Source of the DNA: Microbacteriaceae bacterium
GTDB taxonomy: Bacteria > Actinomycetota > Actinomycetes > Actinomycetales > Microbacteriaceae
Length of the DNA stretch: 27,916 bases
Direction of reading: 5' to 3'
Assembly (NCBI GenBank): GCA_024642605.1
Contig: JAHEAT010000078.1
Location: forward strand, 1-27,916
Shown here: piece after piece, positions 1-8,999 of the stretch
Position numbering within the stretch: the stretch's first letter is position 1
Layout: each line of letters starts with the position of its first letter
Translations under genes and position numbers: made by a program
The notes under the pieces: generated by a model
Seen by the model: the letters and a program-made list of their open reading frames with translations, nothing else
Told to the model about the DNA's origin: nothing
Databases searched by the model: none

Positions 1-1192
1 TGATTGAGGTTGCCTTTAGTCGGCCCTTGGTGCCAGCGGCAATGCCGAGGTCGGTAAAAAGGTGTGCCGAAGACGAATAGGTTTCAACCGGCTCTGGAAT
101 GCCCAGTTCGAGCGCGTCGTTGATGTGCTTCCAACGAGTCATGTCTTCCCAGTCGACAAACGTCACTGCGGTGCCGGTGCGACCGGCACGACCGGTGCGG
201 CCAGTGCGGTGCAGGTAGTTCTTTTCGTCTTCAGGAACCGTGTAGTTGATTACGTGAGTTACGTCGTCGACGTCGATGCCTCGGGCGGCGACCTCGGTGG
301 CAACGAGAATGTCTTTCTTCCCACTTCTAAACGCAGCCATAGAGCGCTCGCGGGCTTCTTGCGACATGTCTCCGTGCAACGCAGTTGCGTTAAATCCGCG
401 GTCGACGAGTTCTTCAGAAAGCTTGCCGGCTTGACGCTTGGTCTTGCAGAAGATCACGGTCTTGCCTCGACCTTCGGCCTGCAAGATGCGGCCGACGACT
501 TCGTCTTTGTCGAGCGAGTGGGCACGGTAAACAAACTGAGCGATGTCGGCCTTGGTGTGGCCTTCATCGGGGTCGTTCACGCGAATGTGCACCGGACGGT
601 TTTGGTATTTTCGAGCCAGCGAAACGATGGCACCGGGCATGGTAGCCGAGAACAGCATGGTCTGTCGGCCATCTGGAGTGTAAGCAAAGAGGCGCTCAAC
701 GTCTGGCAAGAAGCCGAGGTCGAGCATCTCGTCGGCCTCGTCGAGAACCATGAAACGGATGTTGCCGAGGTCGAGCTTCTTTTGTTTGCTCAGGTCGATG
801 AGTCGACCAGGTGTTCCCACGATAATCTGCGCACCGGCGTCGATCTCAGCTACCTGACCCTCATAGGCCTTGCCACCGTAGATGGCGGCAACCGTAGTTG
901 AACGGTTTGAAGTTGCCAACTTTAGGTCGTCGGCAACCTGAATGGCTAGCTCTCGGGTAGGCACCACAACCAGCGCCTTAGCGCCGAGGGCAGGCTCTAG
1001 GCCCAGCGATTGAATGAGTGGCAAACCAAAACCTAGGGTTTTGCCGGTACCAGTTTTTGCCTGACCAATGATGTCTTGGCCGGTGAGGGCCAACGGAATG
1101 GCCTGCTCTTGAATGGGGAAGGGGCTGGTAATTCCCTTGGATGCTAGCGCTTCAACAATGTCTTTGTCGATGCCCAGTTCTTCGAATGTCAA
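1..1192 (-). CDS. rhlE: DEAD-box ATP-dependent RNA helicase (partial, C-terminus off window)
   Basis: This is an ATP-dependent RNA helicase that remodels RNA duplexes or ribonucleoproteins in the cytoplasm (rRNA maturation or mRNA decay are typical roles). Reading the minus strand from 1192 gives 397 residues with the full DEAD-box motif set: Q motif PFPIQEQA near 24-31, Walker A AKTGTGKT at 45-52, PTRELA at 78-83, DEAD at 151-154, SAT, and HRTGRTGRAG in the second RecA domain. The reading frame is still open at base 1, so the basic C-terminal tail is missing from the window. The start is TTG at 1190-1192: an in-frame TAG lies four codons upstream, and AGGAG at 1198-1202 is five bases away. 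It is divergent from the MiaE-like gene, as rhlE (Rv3211) is from Rv3210c in mycobacteria. The family assignment is certain; the symbol rests on synteny. Confidence 0.9.
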   Translation of the reverse strand, partial: MTFEELGIDKDIVEALASKGITSPFPIQEQAIPLALTGQDIIGQAKTGTGKTLGFGLPLIQSLGLEPALGAKALVVVPTRELAIQVADDLKLATSNRSTTVAAIYGGKAYEGQVAEIDAGAQIIVGTPGRLIDLSKQKKLDLGNIRFMVLDEADEMLDLGFLPDVERLFAYTPDGRQTMLFSATMPGAIVSLARKYQNRPVHIRVNDPDEGHTKADIAQFVYRAHSLDKDEVVGRILQAEGRGKTVIFCKTKRQAGKLSEELVDRGFNATALHGDMSQEARERSMAAFRSGKKDILVATEVAARGIDVDDVTHVINYTVPEDEKNYLHRTGRTGRAGRTGTAVTFVDWEDMTRWKHINDALELGIPEPVETYSSSAHLFTDLGIAAGTKGRLKATSI

Positions 1193-1215
1193 AAAGTCTC
1201 CTATGAGTCGTTCCA

Positions 1216-1221
1216 AGTCTA
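1216..1221 (-). promoter_or_regulatory. Putative -10 box of the DEAD-box helicase gene
   Basis: TAGACT on the minus strand would place the transcription start near 1209. That leaves a short leader carrying the AGGAG ribosome-binding site before the TTG start. No convincing -35 hexamer is seen, so this is a motif-level guess. Confidence 0.35.
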
Positions 1222-1250
1222 GTTGCCAGCACCAAACGGGAGGGTTGGCG

Positions 1251-1256
1251 TAATCT
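1251..1256 (+). promoter_or_regulatory. Putative -10 box for a leaderless MiaE-like mRNA
   Basis: TAATCT ends six bases before the GTG at 1263 and no Shine-Dalgarno sequence lies between them. This spacing would put the transcription start on the start codon itself. No good -35 is seen. Inferred from spacing only. Confidence 0.4.
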
Positions 1257-1262
1257 ATAGAG

Positions 1263-2036
1263 GTGTTTGATTGGTTGAAGCGTCTGCGCCAGAAGGCGAG
1301 AGACTTTGTGTTGCCCGAGCGTGAAGAACGCGCCGCTCGCAACACCGCCAAGGTAAATCTCAAGCCGTACACCCCAGAACCTAAGGTGTTTCTCGGCCAG
1401 GCTGCTTACCTTCAGCTGAGTTATTTTGAGATTCTCTCGAATGCCCTCAAACTCTCACCAAACACTCAATACAAGGCCGAATTATCTGAAGCGGCCGCAC
1501 GCTCATTTGAGCGTTATCGCGCGCTGGCAAGACGCCTAGCCGAGCACGGCGTCGACGCCACCGATGCCATGGATCCATTCACCGAGCGCATCCAAACGTT
1601 TCACTCGAAGACCACCGGCATCGACTGGTACGAAGCGATTCTCAAGATCTACCTGGTTTCTGGCGTGCTCGACGATTTCTATCGACGCCTAGCTGTTGGG
1701 TTAAGCCTCGAGCTTCGCGAAGAAGTCGAGAAGGCTCTGAGCGACAAAATCTTTGAACGCTTTGCCAAGCGCGTGTTGCTCGAATCGATGCAAGACAACC
1801 CTCAGCTGCAGTCGCGGTTGGCGCTTTGGGGCCGTCGTTTAATGGGCGACGTTCTTCTCGAGTTGAGAGCTGCCTTCGATAACCGCAAGCTAGCTGGCAT
1901 CGCCAAGGGCAAGGTGCTCACTCTAGAGCAGGAGCGTGAGGTAAACCTGGCTGCCTATTCGCAACTCGAACCGCTGGTTACCGAACTCATGGCCGCGCAC
2001 TCACTGCGCATGGATGCACTCGGGCTAACCGCGTAA
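1263..2036 (+). CDS. Ferritin-like protein of the MiaE_2 family
   Basis: A 257-residue, largely helical cytoplasmic protein starting at GTG. It resembles the actinobacterial ferritin-like/MiaE-like family (PF13794 type, mycobacterial Rv3210c), which is related to tRNA 2-methylthio-N6-isopentenyl-adenosine hydroxylase. The placement rests on overall sequence flavour and on its position divergent from a DEAD-box helicase. Helices with acidic residues are visible (YFEILSNALK near 54-63, DWYEAILKIYLVSG near 125, GDVLLELRAAF near 200). However, I find no ExxH pair, which is the usual diiron ligand pattern: its histidines occur only in LAEHG, QTFHS and MAAHS contexts. Iron binding and hydroxylase activity are therefore unproven. 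The N-terminus is very basic. A weak hairpin follows the stop codon. Confidence 0.75.
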   Translation: MFDWLKRLRQKARDFVLPEREERAARNTAKVNLKPYTPEPKVFLGQAAYLQLSYFEILSNALKLSPNTQYKAELSEAAARSFERYRALARRLAEHGVDATDAMDPFTERIQTFHSKTTGIDWYEAILKIYLVSGVLDDFYRRLAVGLSLELREEVEKALSDKIFERFAKRVLLESMQDNPQLQSRLALWGRRLMGDVLLELRAAFDNRKLAGIAKGKVLTLEQEREVNLAAYSQLEPLVTELMAAHSLRMDALGLTA

Positions 2037-2054
2037 CCCAAAGGGTTGGGTTTA
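2035..2054 (+). terminator. Weak hairpin terminator after the MiaE-like gene
   Basis: The inverted repeat AACCCAA / TTGGGTT (7 bp, loop AGGG at 2042-2045) overlaps the stop codon and is followed by a short T-rich run. It is weak compared with the hairpins at 19530 and 19661. Confidence 0.4.
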
Positions 2055-2098
2055 TAGTGTCGCGTTTGGGGCGAGCATCCTTGTGATTTGAACGTTTT

Positions 2099-2386
2099 TT
2101 AGGCGTGAATCTTTGATTCTAAGGCCGCATCGCGGGCTTTTGCCAACCGGGATGCAACCACCATCATGACTACCGGCATCGCAACCATGACGATCAGCCA
2201 GGTCCAGGCATTGGTGTACGAGAGGCCAGCCCACGTAACGACAACCCAGAGTACAGAGCCGGTGGCTAGGGCGATTGCCGGTGGAACGAGCGCACCGTAC
2301 TTTTCGCTGTGCACGGTGATGTAAGGCGCAACTAGGCCCAATACAAGTGTGTAAAGCAAAACGACTGCAAACGAAACATCAAACAT
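2099..2386 (-). CDS. Small hypothetical membrane protein, three predicted helices
   Basis: A 95-residue protein with hydrophobic segments at about residues 5-27, 34-53 and 60-80 and a short basic, charged C-terminus (SRLAKARDAALESKIHA). It is predicted to sit in the cytoplasmic membrane. I do not recognise a family and see no catalytic motif. It starts at ATG 2384-2386 with only a weak GGGCAC upstream. It is convergent with the MiaE-like gene and divergent from adnA. Coding is supported by the clean hydrophobic pattern with a sensible charged tail and by the lack of a better frame here. It could contribute to membrane organisation or transport, but nothing in the sequence says so. Confidence 0.6.
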   Translation of the reverse strand: MFDVSFAVVLLYTLVLGLVAPYITVHSEKYGALVPPAIALATGSVLWVVVTWAGLSYTNAWTWLIVMVAMPVVMMVVASRLAKARDAALESKIHA

Positions 2387-2509
2387 GGTGCCCGAACTTT
2401 CTGTGCTGGCTATGGCAATAGATTACGACATCGCGAGGGCCAAAATGGCGTTCGGGTGAAGGGTTGTGACTCAGATGCCCGAGCGTACAAAAATGTCGGT
2501 GCTGGGGTT

Positions 2510-2515
2510 TAGATT
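2510..2515 (+). promoter_or_regulatory. Putative -10 box for a leaderless adnAB mRNA
   Basis: TAGATT ends six bases before ATG 2522, with no Shine-Dalgarno sequence between. This favours ATG 2522 over the in-frame TTG at 2516 as the adnA start. No clear -35 is seen. Confidence 0.45.
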
Positions 2516-2521
2516 TTGAGC

Positions 2522-5500
2522 ATGCCAAAAACAACCTTCTACCTCGATGCGCGAGCAGTTTCGCGTTTGCCGCTCACGGCCGAGCAGCACAAGGTAGCCA
2601 GCTTTGGCATTGACGCCCGAGCAATTGTTTTTGGTAGCCCGGGCTCGGGTAAAACTTCAGCGCTTCGTGAATTATTCTTGGCGCGAGTTGATGGCGGCAC
2701 CGACCCATCGAAAATTCTTGCGCTCGCCGCCTCACGTGAGGCAGCCAATACTCTTCGCGATGAGCTCGCTCTATTGCACCAGGGTGCAACCAACGGCCCG
2801 ATGGCCCGCACCCTCTCTTCCTTTGCGTTTCAGGTGCTTCGTCACCAGGCGCTGGCCAAAGGCTTTCGGCCACCCGAGCTCATCAGCGGAGCCGAACAAG
2901 ACCTCATTTTGTCGGGCATTATCGAGTCGGCTCAATCGCAAGACCTTGGTTGGCCCAAGTACATCAACGCTCAAGTAATGTCGCTCAAAGGTTTTCGGGC
3001 CGAACTTCGCGACCTCATCACTGTTTGCCTCGAGTACCAACTCTCGCCATTAGAACTTCATGAGCTTGGTACGAAATTTCAGAAAGCCGAATGGGTGGCC
3101 GCGTCGGCGCTGTATGAGGAATACCTTCAGAAGCTGCGCATGCCCGAATTCGATAATCGCCACGACGCCTCAACATTGCTCGGGGTCGCCACCGACTTAC
3201 TCGAAAACGGTTCGGGTTTTACCAGCGAGGTCAGCGCCATTTCGCTCGTGCTAGTCGACGATGCTCAAGAACTAACCCCTGCTGCCCGCCGCCTGCTAAA
3301 GGCTCTGGTGTCTCGCGGTGCCGGGTTGGTGCTCTTCGGAGATCCAGACACCGCAACCCTTGGCTTCAGAGCCGCCGACCCCCGTTCTATGACCACCCTC
3401 ATGCAAGAGTTGGGCGGGGCCTTCGAAGAGGTCATCCTGCGTTCCGATGGCTCACGCCGAACATCGGAGTTATCCAAGGTGCTCGCCAACGTGAGCGCTG
3501 AGCTTCCAACCGAGCTAGGCGGCAAGCAGCGACGCGACTACTCGGTAGAAAAATCGCTTATCGAGTCTGCTAGCGCAATACAGAGACACGTGTTCAAAGA
3601 CTCAATCTCCGAAACCGGATGGCTGGCTAGGCGATTGCGCGAGCTGCACCTAAACGAAGGTTTCGCCTGGCAAGACATCGCCGTGGTTGCCCGTTCGCGC
3701 AGCATCCTTGAACAGTTGAACACCAACCTCTCGGCTGAATCGGTGCCGGTTGCCATTCGAGGCAGCCGTGCAGCCCTTCGCGATGTATTCGCGTCGCACG
3801 CACTGCTGGTGCTGGCCGACGCAGCCGCCAAAGTCGCGCTCGAGCAACTCGTGGTCGACTCCGAACTTGCCAAGAAACTCTTGCTGTCGCCTTTCTGCGG
3901 GCTTGACACGCTAGGCCTAAGAAGGTTTAGACGCGTATTGCGACGCAACGAAATCGAGGCCGGTGGCTCCAGGGTTTCAGACGAACTAATTGCCGAGCTT
4001 TTTGAGGCCCGAGGGTCGGCAGCTACTATCAACACCCAAGAGGGGCGTATCGTTGCACGCTTCATCGAGCGATTCTTCGACGCAATCGATTTGGTTCAAA
4101 ACCAAGACTCAATCGAACAACTGCTCTGGAAGTTCTGGGTGGGTTCGCCGGCTCACCGCGACTGGCTTAGGGGAGCCGAAGAACTCGACGAGGTCGGTGC
4201 GCAACTCAACCAAAACCTCGACGCTCTGGTGGCGTTGTTTTCGGCAGCCAATCGCTTCGTCGAGCGCAATCCTGAGCTGCCCGCATCGGAGTTTCTCAAT
4301 CAGCAACTATCGATCGACCTACCCGAAGACACCCTTTCGCTCAACTACCGCGACGACAACCGCGTAGACCTGCTAACCCCCGCAGGCCTAATTGGTCGGC
4401 GTTACCGCGTGGTTATTTTGCCGCAGTTGCAAGATGGCGTTTGGCCAAACCTCAAGCCGCGCTCTTCTTTGCTTGGCGCCATCTCGTTAGACCAGTACCT
4501 TTCTAAGCGAACCGACACGGTTCAATCGCTTGCCCGCAACGAACTTCCCGACGAACTTCGCATGCTGCACAAGGCAGTCGGTGCGGCATCGGAGATGCTG
4601 ATCGTGAGCGGTGTCGAGTCTGACGACCAACAGGTGTCTGGTTTCTTTAGAACCATGTTCGGCAAGATACCTGATGCCGAAGATTTCACCGCCCCTCGCT
4701 ACACGATGCGAGGCATGGTGGGCACGCTTCGTCGCCAGCTAATCAAAGCAACCGATCCTGGCGAGCGCATCGCCTGCGCGCTCGGGCTGGCCAGGTTGGC
4801 GATCGAAGACACCCCCGGGGCCAGCCCTGAAAACTGGTACGGGCTACTTCCAATCTCGAGCGACGAGCCTTTGGTCGACCTGGCCGACGACCCAGAGGCC
4901 GAAGTGTGGATGAAACCGTCTCAAATCGATGACTTCCTTGCTTGCCCTTTGCATTGGTTCTTAAACGCTCACGGCGGCAGCGACAAGACTTTTGAAACCA
5001 ATCTCGGCATTCTTCTGCACACCGCGCTCGAACATGAGCAGGGCAAGAACAAAGAGCAAATCTGGCAGCTAATCGAAGACCGCTGGCAGACTCTCGAATT
5101 CGAAGCCGACTGGCTAGAAAACCGTGAGCGTCGCAAGGCCGAGCGAATGCTCGGAGTAATGGTTGATTACCTCGACCGAGTGCGCAACGAAGGTGTTCAG
5201 GTAGTGGGCCGGGAGGTTGAGTTCAAGTTCAAACTCGGGCGCGCTTTGGTTACCGGCAAGGTCGACCGAATCGAAAGACACCAAGATGGCTCGATCGTCA
5301 TTGTCGACCTCAAAACTTCGGCTACCGTAACCAGCGTGGCCGACGCGCAAGAGCATCCGCAGTTGGGCATCTATCAGTTGGCGTTTGAACAGGGAGCTTT
5401 CGACCACCTGCCAGGAATCGAGCAAGGCGATCACCTCGCCGGGGCCAAGCTCGTGTTTATCAGCGGCAATTCTCCAGCCGAGCGAATTCAAGATTCGCTT

Positions 5501-5674
5501 TCCGGCAACGATGTCAAACGCAGTGGTTTTGAGCAGATGGTGCTCGATGCAGTCGACTCTATGGCCCTCTCAGAAAAGGTGTTTGTCGCCAACGTTGGCA
5601 CTCACTGCAACAACGACCACTCCTACGGGCAGTGCAAAATTCACGTCGCAAAGGCGGTGACCTATGCCGGCTAA
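2522..5674 (+). CDS. adnA: AdnA-type subunit of a DNA end-resecting helicase-nuclease
   Basis: One subunit of the AdnAB motor-nuclease, the actinobacterial counterpart of RecBCD/AddAB, which unwinds and resects DNA double-strand breaks for homologous recombination. The protein has 1050 residues (mycobacterial AdnA is about 1045, from memory). Order: Q motif LTAEQHKV (18-25), Walker A GSPGSGKT (38-45), motif II as VDDAQE (D246, D247), then a RecB-like PD-(D/E)XK nuclease domain with GKVDRI (D915), VDLKT (D929, K931) and QLGIY (947-951). Motif II has Asp where UvrD-type helicases have the catalytic Glu, consistent with AdnA being the weaker motor. Near the C-terminus, C1029, D1032 and C1038, with a distant C808, mimic the AddB-type Fe-S pattern with one Cys replaced by Asp. 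The stop overlaps the adnB start by 11 bases, implying coupled translation. Confidence 0.9.
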   Translation: MPKTTFYLDARAVSRLPLTAEQHKVASFGIDARAIVFGSPGSGKTSALRELFLARVDGGTDPSKILALAASREAANTLRDELALLHQGATNGPMARTLSSFAFQVLRHQALAKGFRPPELISGAEQDLILSGIIESAQSQDLGWPKYINAQVMSLKGFRAELRDLITVCLEYQLSPLELHELGTKFQKAEWVAASALYEEYLQKLRMPEFDNRHDASTLLGVATDLLENGSGFTSEVSAISLVLVDDAQELTPAARRLLKALVSRGAGLVLFGDPDTATLGFRAADPRSMTTLMQELGGAFEEVILRSDGSRRTSELSKVLANVSAELPTELGGKQRRDYSVEKSLIESASAIQRHVFKDSISETGWLARRLRELHLNEGFAWQDIAVVARSRSILEQLNTNLSAESVPVAIRGSRAALRDVFASHALLVLADAAAKVALEQLVVDSELAKKLLLSPFCGLDTLGLRRFRRVLRRNEIEAGGSRVSDELIAELFEARGSAATINTQEGRIVARFIERFFDAIDLVQNQDSIEQLLWKFWVGSPAHRDWLRGAEELDEVGAQLNQNLDALVALFSAANRFVERNPELPASEFLNQQLSIDLPEDTLSLNYRDDNRVDLLTPAGLIGRRYRVVILPQLQDGVWPNLKPRSSLLGAISLDQYLSKRTDTVQSLARNELPDELRMLHKAVGAASEMLIVSGVESDDQQVSGFFRTMFGKIPDAEDFTAPRYTMRGMVGTLRRQLIKATDPGERIACALGLARLAIEDTPGASPENWYGLLPISSDEPLVDLADDPEAEVWMKPSQIDDFLACPLHWFLNAHGGSDKTFETNLGILLHTALEHEQGKNKEQIWQLIEDRWQTLEFEADWLENRERRKAERMLGVMVDYLDRVRNEGVQVVGREVEFKFKLGRALVTGKVDRIERHQDGSIVIVDLKTSATVTSVADAQEHPQLGIYQLAFEQGAFDHLPGIEQGDHLAGAKLVFISGNSPAERIQDSLSGNDVKRSGFEQMVLDAVDSMALSEKVFVANVGTHCNNDHSYGQCKIHVAKAVTYAG

Positions 5675-8600
5675 CAAGATTTCAGCTAACGACATCTTCT
5701 TGGCCATCCAGCCCCCCGAGAAGTTGCTCGAAAACCCCAACATGCGCCTCACCGACGAACAGCAGTCGGCGGTAGAGGCTAACACCGTCAGCGCAGTAAT
5801 GGTTATAGCCGGTGCCGGGTCCGGCAAAACCGAACTCATGGCCATACGTGTGCTTTGGCTGGTGGCCAACGGCTATGCCCGACCCGAAGAAATTCTCGGC
5901 CTCACCTTCACCCGCAAGGCGGCATCGGAGTTGTCTCGACGCATCATCAACGGCCTCAGCGATCTCAATCGCACGGCGTTCTGGCCCGAATCGCTCAAAG
6001 ACGGTTTTGCCAATCCGGTGATCTCCACCTACAACGCCTACGCCAACACACTCTTTCGCGACTACGCCCTTCAGCTCGGTTACGAGCCGGAGTCGACCCT
6101 CCTGACCGAGGGTGGTCAATTCCAGCTGGCAAAACGAGTTGTGCTCGATTACGCATCGAGCCTAGGCACCGACCTAGACGATGCCGAAGTCACCCTAAAA
6201 ACCGCAATCGAAGGCGTAATCTCACTTGCCGCGAGCCTCAACGACAACCTCGCCACCGGTCAGCAGGTAAAGAAAGTTGCCGAGCACGTGCGTGAGCAAA
6301 TCCTGCGTGTCACTGGCGGAGCCGCCCTACCCGCCACTCACCAGGCGTTCTTTGCCGGCCTGTTCAAAACCGAAGTAATTGCAGACCTAGCCGAGATTTA
6401 CCGAAACAAAAAGCTCGAGCAAGGGCTCGTCGACTACAGCGACCAAGTAGCTCTCGCCGAACGAGCCGTTCAACTCATTTCCGAGGCCAAAACGCGCGAA
6501 CGCGAAGTGCACCGATTCGTGCTGCTTGACGAATACCAAGACACATCTTTCTTGCAAACTCGCCTGCTCGAAGCTCTATACGCCGATCACCCCGTATTCG
6601 CGGTTGGCGACCCAAACCAGTCAATCTACGGATGGCGCGGTGCTAGTTCCACCAACCTCAACGAGTTCGTGGCCAAGTTCAGCACCGAGGAGCAAAACCC
6701 GGTAATCCAACTCACGCTCTCGACCTCGTGGCGCAACCCAAAGGTGGTGCTCGACGCTGCCAACGTCACGGCGGCACCGCTCGCAGCGCTGCCCGCCTTT
6801 GCCGAAGGCCGAGGAATAGCAAAAACCAAGGTGATCAAACTCGACTCGCGCCCAGGCGCTGGCGACGGACTCATCCATGTCGACTGGCACGAGGACATCG
6901 TGCACGAGTCGATTGCCGTTGCATCTTGGTTGAAATCGAAGATGGCAGAGGGCGGCAAAGACGTATCGGCAGCAGTCTTGTTCAGGCTGCGGCACTCAAT
7001 GTCGCTTTTCGTGGCCGAGTTACAGAGCCAAGGCCTCGACGTCGATGTTGTTGGATTGAGCGGGCTTCTCGAGATGCCAGAAATCATCGACTTGGTGAGT
7101 GCTCTCAAAGTGGTTTACTCGCCTAATGCTGGCAGTCAGCTGATTCGACTTCTCGCAGGGCCACGTTGGCGCATTGGGCCAAAAGACATTCAGCGCCTGC
7201 ACCGATGGTCGCGAAAGTTGAGCAAGCAGGCAAACGAATCTTTGGCTGCCGAAGTGGACGAACCGCTCGGCCCAGAATACGAAGCCTCCCTTGTCGATGC
7301 GCTCGACCTTTTGGTCGACTTCGAGAAGGCAACGCTCTACGGAATGTCAGACGAAAGCCTGCGGCGACTGCGCGAAGCGGGACAGTTCTTAAGAGATTTG
7401 CGCAGCCAAACTGGGCTGCCTCTGATCGACTTCGTTAAGTTTGTTGCCCGTGAACTTCAACTCGACATCGAACTGGCGGCCAACCCTCGCCTGGTAAACC
7501 CAATGGCACACCTAAATGCGTTCTTCGGAATGGTGGCGAACTACTCGGCAAACTCTTCGGCCTACCTCGGTGCTTTTATAGAATGGCTCGACTTCGCGGA
7601 ATCACGCGAAAAACTCGATGTTCCAACGGTCACCCAGAAAAAAGGCGTGGTGCAGGTGCTCACTGTGCACTCGGCCAAAGGTCTCGAATGGGATTATGTA
7701 GTGGTACCAAACATGGTCGAAGGGGAGTTTCCGCAAAAGCCCAAGAGCACAAAGGCTTGGTTTAGCTCAGGCGTACTGCCTTACGAACTGCGGGGAGACC
7801 GCGACTCTCTGCCCCAGGTAGACCTAACCTGGGCTGCCAAGCCTGCTGACTTCGGCAAGGTCAAAGATCAACTTTCGGTCGACATGAAAACGCACCTCGA
7901 ACGCGAAGAACGTCGCCTTGCCTACGTGGCATTCACTCGCCCCAAGAAAGAACTTCTGCTCACCGCGTCGGTCTGGAAAAACACTGGTGGAGCTCGATCC
8001 ATCTCCCCATACGTTCTAGAACTTCTAGACATGCACGACAGTCGCATTTTGGTTGCCGGCGCAGAAAACGGTGAACTACCCGTTTACCTAAGCGACACCA
8101 ACCCACTCCAAGAACATGCGATTACACAAACCTGGCCGGCCGACCCGCTTGGCGAGGCACACCGCCTCAAGGTAGTTGCCGCTGCTGCTGAAGCCAAGAA
8201 GCAAACCACCAAAGACAGCGCGAAGCGGCTAAAAGAATTCGGCGATGAATCAAAGAGCGAATCGAGCCTGCTTGCACAGCGCATCAACCATGAAATCGGT
8301 TCGCTGGTTCTAGAGGCGCAATTGGCCGAGTCGCAGTCGAACCGAGTCAAACTACCTGTGCGCATTCCTGCATCGCAGTTCAAAGATTTCGTAAAGTCAC
8401 CGCAAGATGTCGCAGCGAAGTTTCGACGGCCGCTTCCCGAACGCCCATTCGAAGCCACCATGACCGGCACGCTGTTTCACGCTTGGGTTGAACAGCGATT
8501 CGGAATGGTTGCCTCTACCGAAGTGATTGATGATGTCGCGGAAGCCTTGCAGCAAATCGAAGATGCGGCACCAGAAAAACTCGAAACCCTGCAGGCGAAC

Positions 8601-8999
8601 TTCGAAAAATCTCGCTTTGCAACTCTCAAGGCTCGAGAAATCGAAACCGAGATTCAAGTGACGATCGCCCAAAACACCTTTATTTGCAAAATCGATGCCG
8701 TCTTCGACGTACCCGAAAACGACCCCGAACTTCCGGGCAAAAAGATCGAAATCGTCGACTGGAAAACCGGTGCCCCACCGGAGACGCCGGCCGAAGAGGC
8801 CGAGCGAGCTCTTCAGTTGGCTCTCTACAGAATGGCCTACTCGAAGCGCCACAACATCGACGAGAACCTAATCGCAGTTTGTCTTTACTACGTCAACGCC
8901 GACAAAATTGTGCGCCCTCGGGTGCTCAGCTCTAGCGAGGTTATTGAAACTTGGAACGCCGTTCTGGCAACGTTCGAAACCGAAGAACTCGAGAGCTAG
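5664..8999 (+). CDS. adnB: AdnB-type subunit of a DNA end-resecting helicase-nuclease
   Basis: Partner of AdnA in double-strand-break resection. The 1111-residue protein has a complete UvrD/Rep motor: LTDEQQSAV (29-37), Walker A AGAGSGKT (49-56), DEYQD (289-293), VGDPNQSIYGWRGAS, the TVHSAKGLEWD motif and a YVAFTRPKK motif with the arginine finger. It ends in a RecB-type nuclease domain with GTLFHAW (935-941), KIDAVF (D1011), IVDWKTG (D1032, K1034) and QLALYRMA. All nuclease residues look intact, so both motor and nuclease should be active; in the known complex AdnB is the lead motor. The ATG at 5664 overlaps the end of adnA, and a later start is possible because the first 25 residues lie outside the conserved fold. 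Its TAG overlaps the stop of the convergent gene within CTAG at 8996-8999. Confidence 0.92.
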   Translation: MPANKISANDIFLAIQPPEKLLENPNMRLTDEQQSAVEANTVSAVMVIAGAGSGKTELMAIRVLWLVANGYARPEEILGLTFTRKAASELSRRIINGLSDLNRTAFWPESLKDGFANPVISTYNAYANTLFRDYALQLGYEPESTLLTEGGQFQLAKRVVLDYASSLGTDLDDAEVTLKTAIEGVISLAASLNDNLATGQQVKKVAEHVREQILRVTGGAALPATHQAFFAGLFKTEVIADLAEIYRNKKLEQGLVDYSDQVALAERAVQLISEAKTREREVHRFVLLDEYQDTSFLQTRLLEALYADHPVFAVGDPNQSIYGWRGASSTNLNEFVAKFSTEEQNPVIQLTLSTSWRNPKVVLDAANVTAAPLAALPAFAEGRGIAKTKVIKLDSRPGAGDGLIHVDWHEDIVHESIAVASWLKSKMAEGGKDVSAAVLFRLRHSMSLFVAELQSQGLDVDVVGLSGLLEMPEIIDLVSALKVVYSPNAGSQLIRLLAGPRWRIGPKDIQRLHRWSRKLSKQANESLAAEVDEPLGPEYEASLVDALDLLVDFEKATLYGMSDESLRRLREAGQFLRDLRSQTGLPLIDFVKFVARELQLDIELAANPRLVNPMAHLNAFFGMVANYSANSSAYLGAFIEWLDFAESREKLDVPTVTQKKGVVQVLTVHSAKGLEWDYVVVPNMVEGEFPQKPKSTKAWFSSGVLPYELRGDRDSLPQVDLTWAAKPADFGKVKDQLSVDMKTHLEREERRLAYVAFTRPKKELLLTASVWKNTGGARSISPYVLELLDMHDSRILVAGAENGELPVYLSDTNPLQEHAITQTWPADPLGEAHRLKVVAAAAEAKKQTTKDSAKRLKEFGDESKSESSLLAQRINHEIGSLVLEAQLAESQSNRVKLPVRIPASQFKDFVKSPQDVAAKFRRPLPERPFEATMTGTLFHAWVEQRFGMVASTEVIDDVAEALQQIEDAAPEKLETLQANFEKSRFATLKAREIETEIQVTIAQNTFICKIDAVFDVPENDPELPGKKIEIVDWKTGAPPETPAEEAERALQLALYRMAYSKRHNIDENLIAVCLYYVNADKIVRPRVLSSSEVIETWNAVLATFETEELES

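Noticed and set aside
62..901. 279-residue open frame on the plus strand opposite the DEAD-box helicase
   Set aside because: It is antisense to a helicase with every motif intact and has no domain of its own; the frame is open because of codon bias in the real gene.
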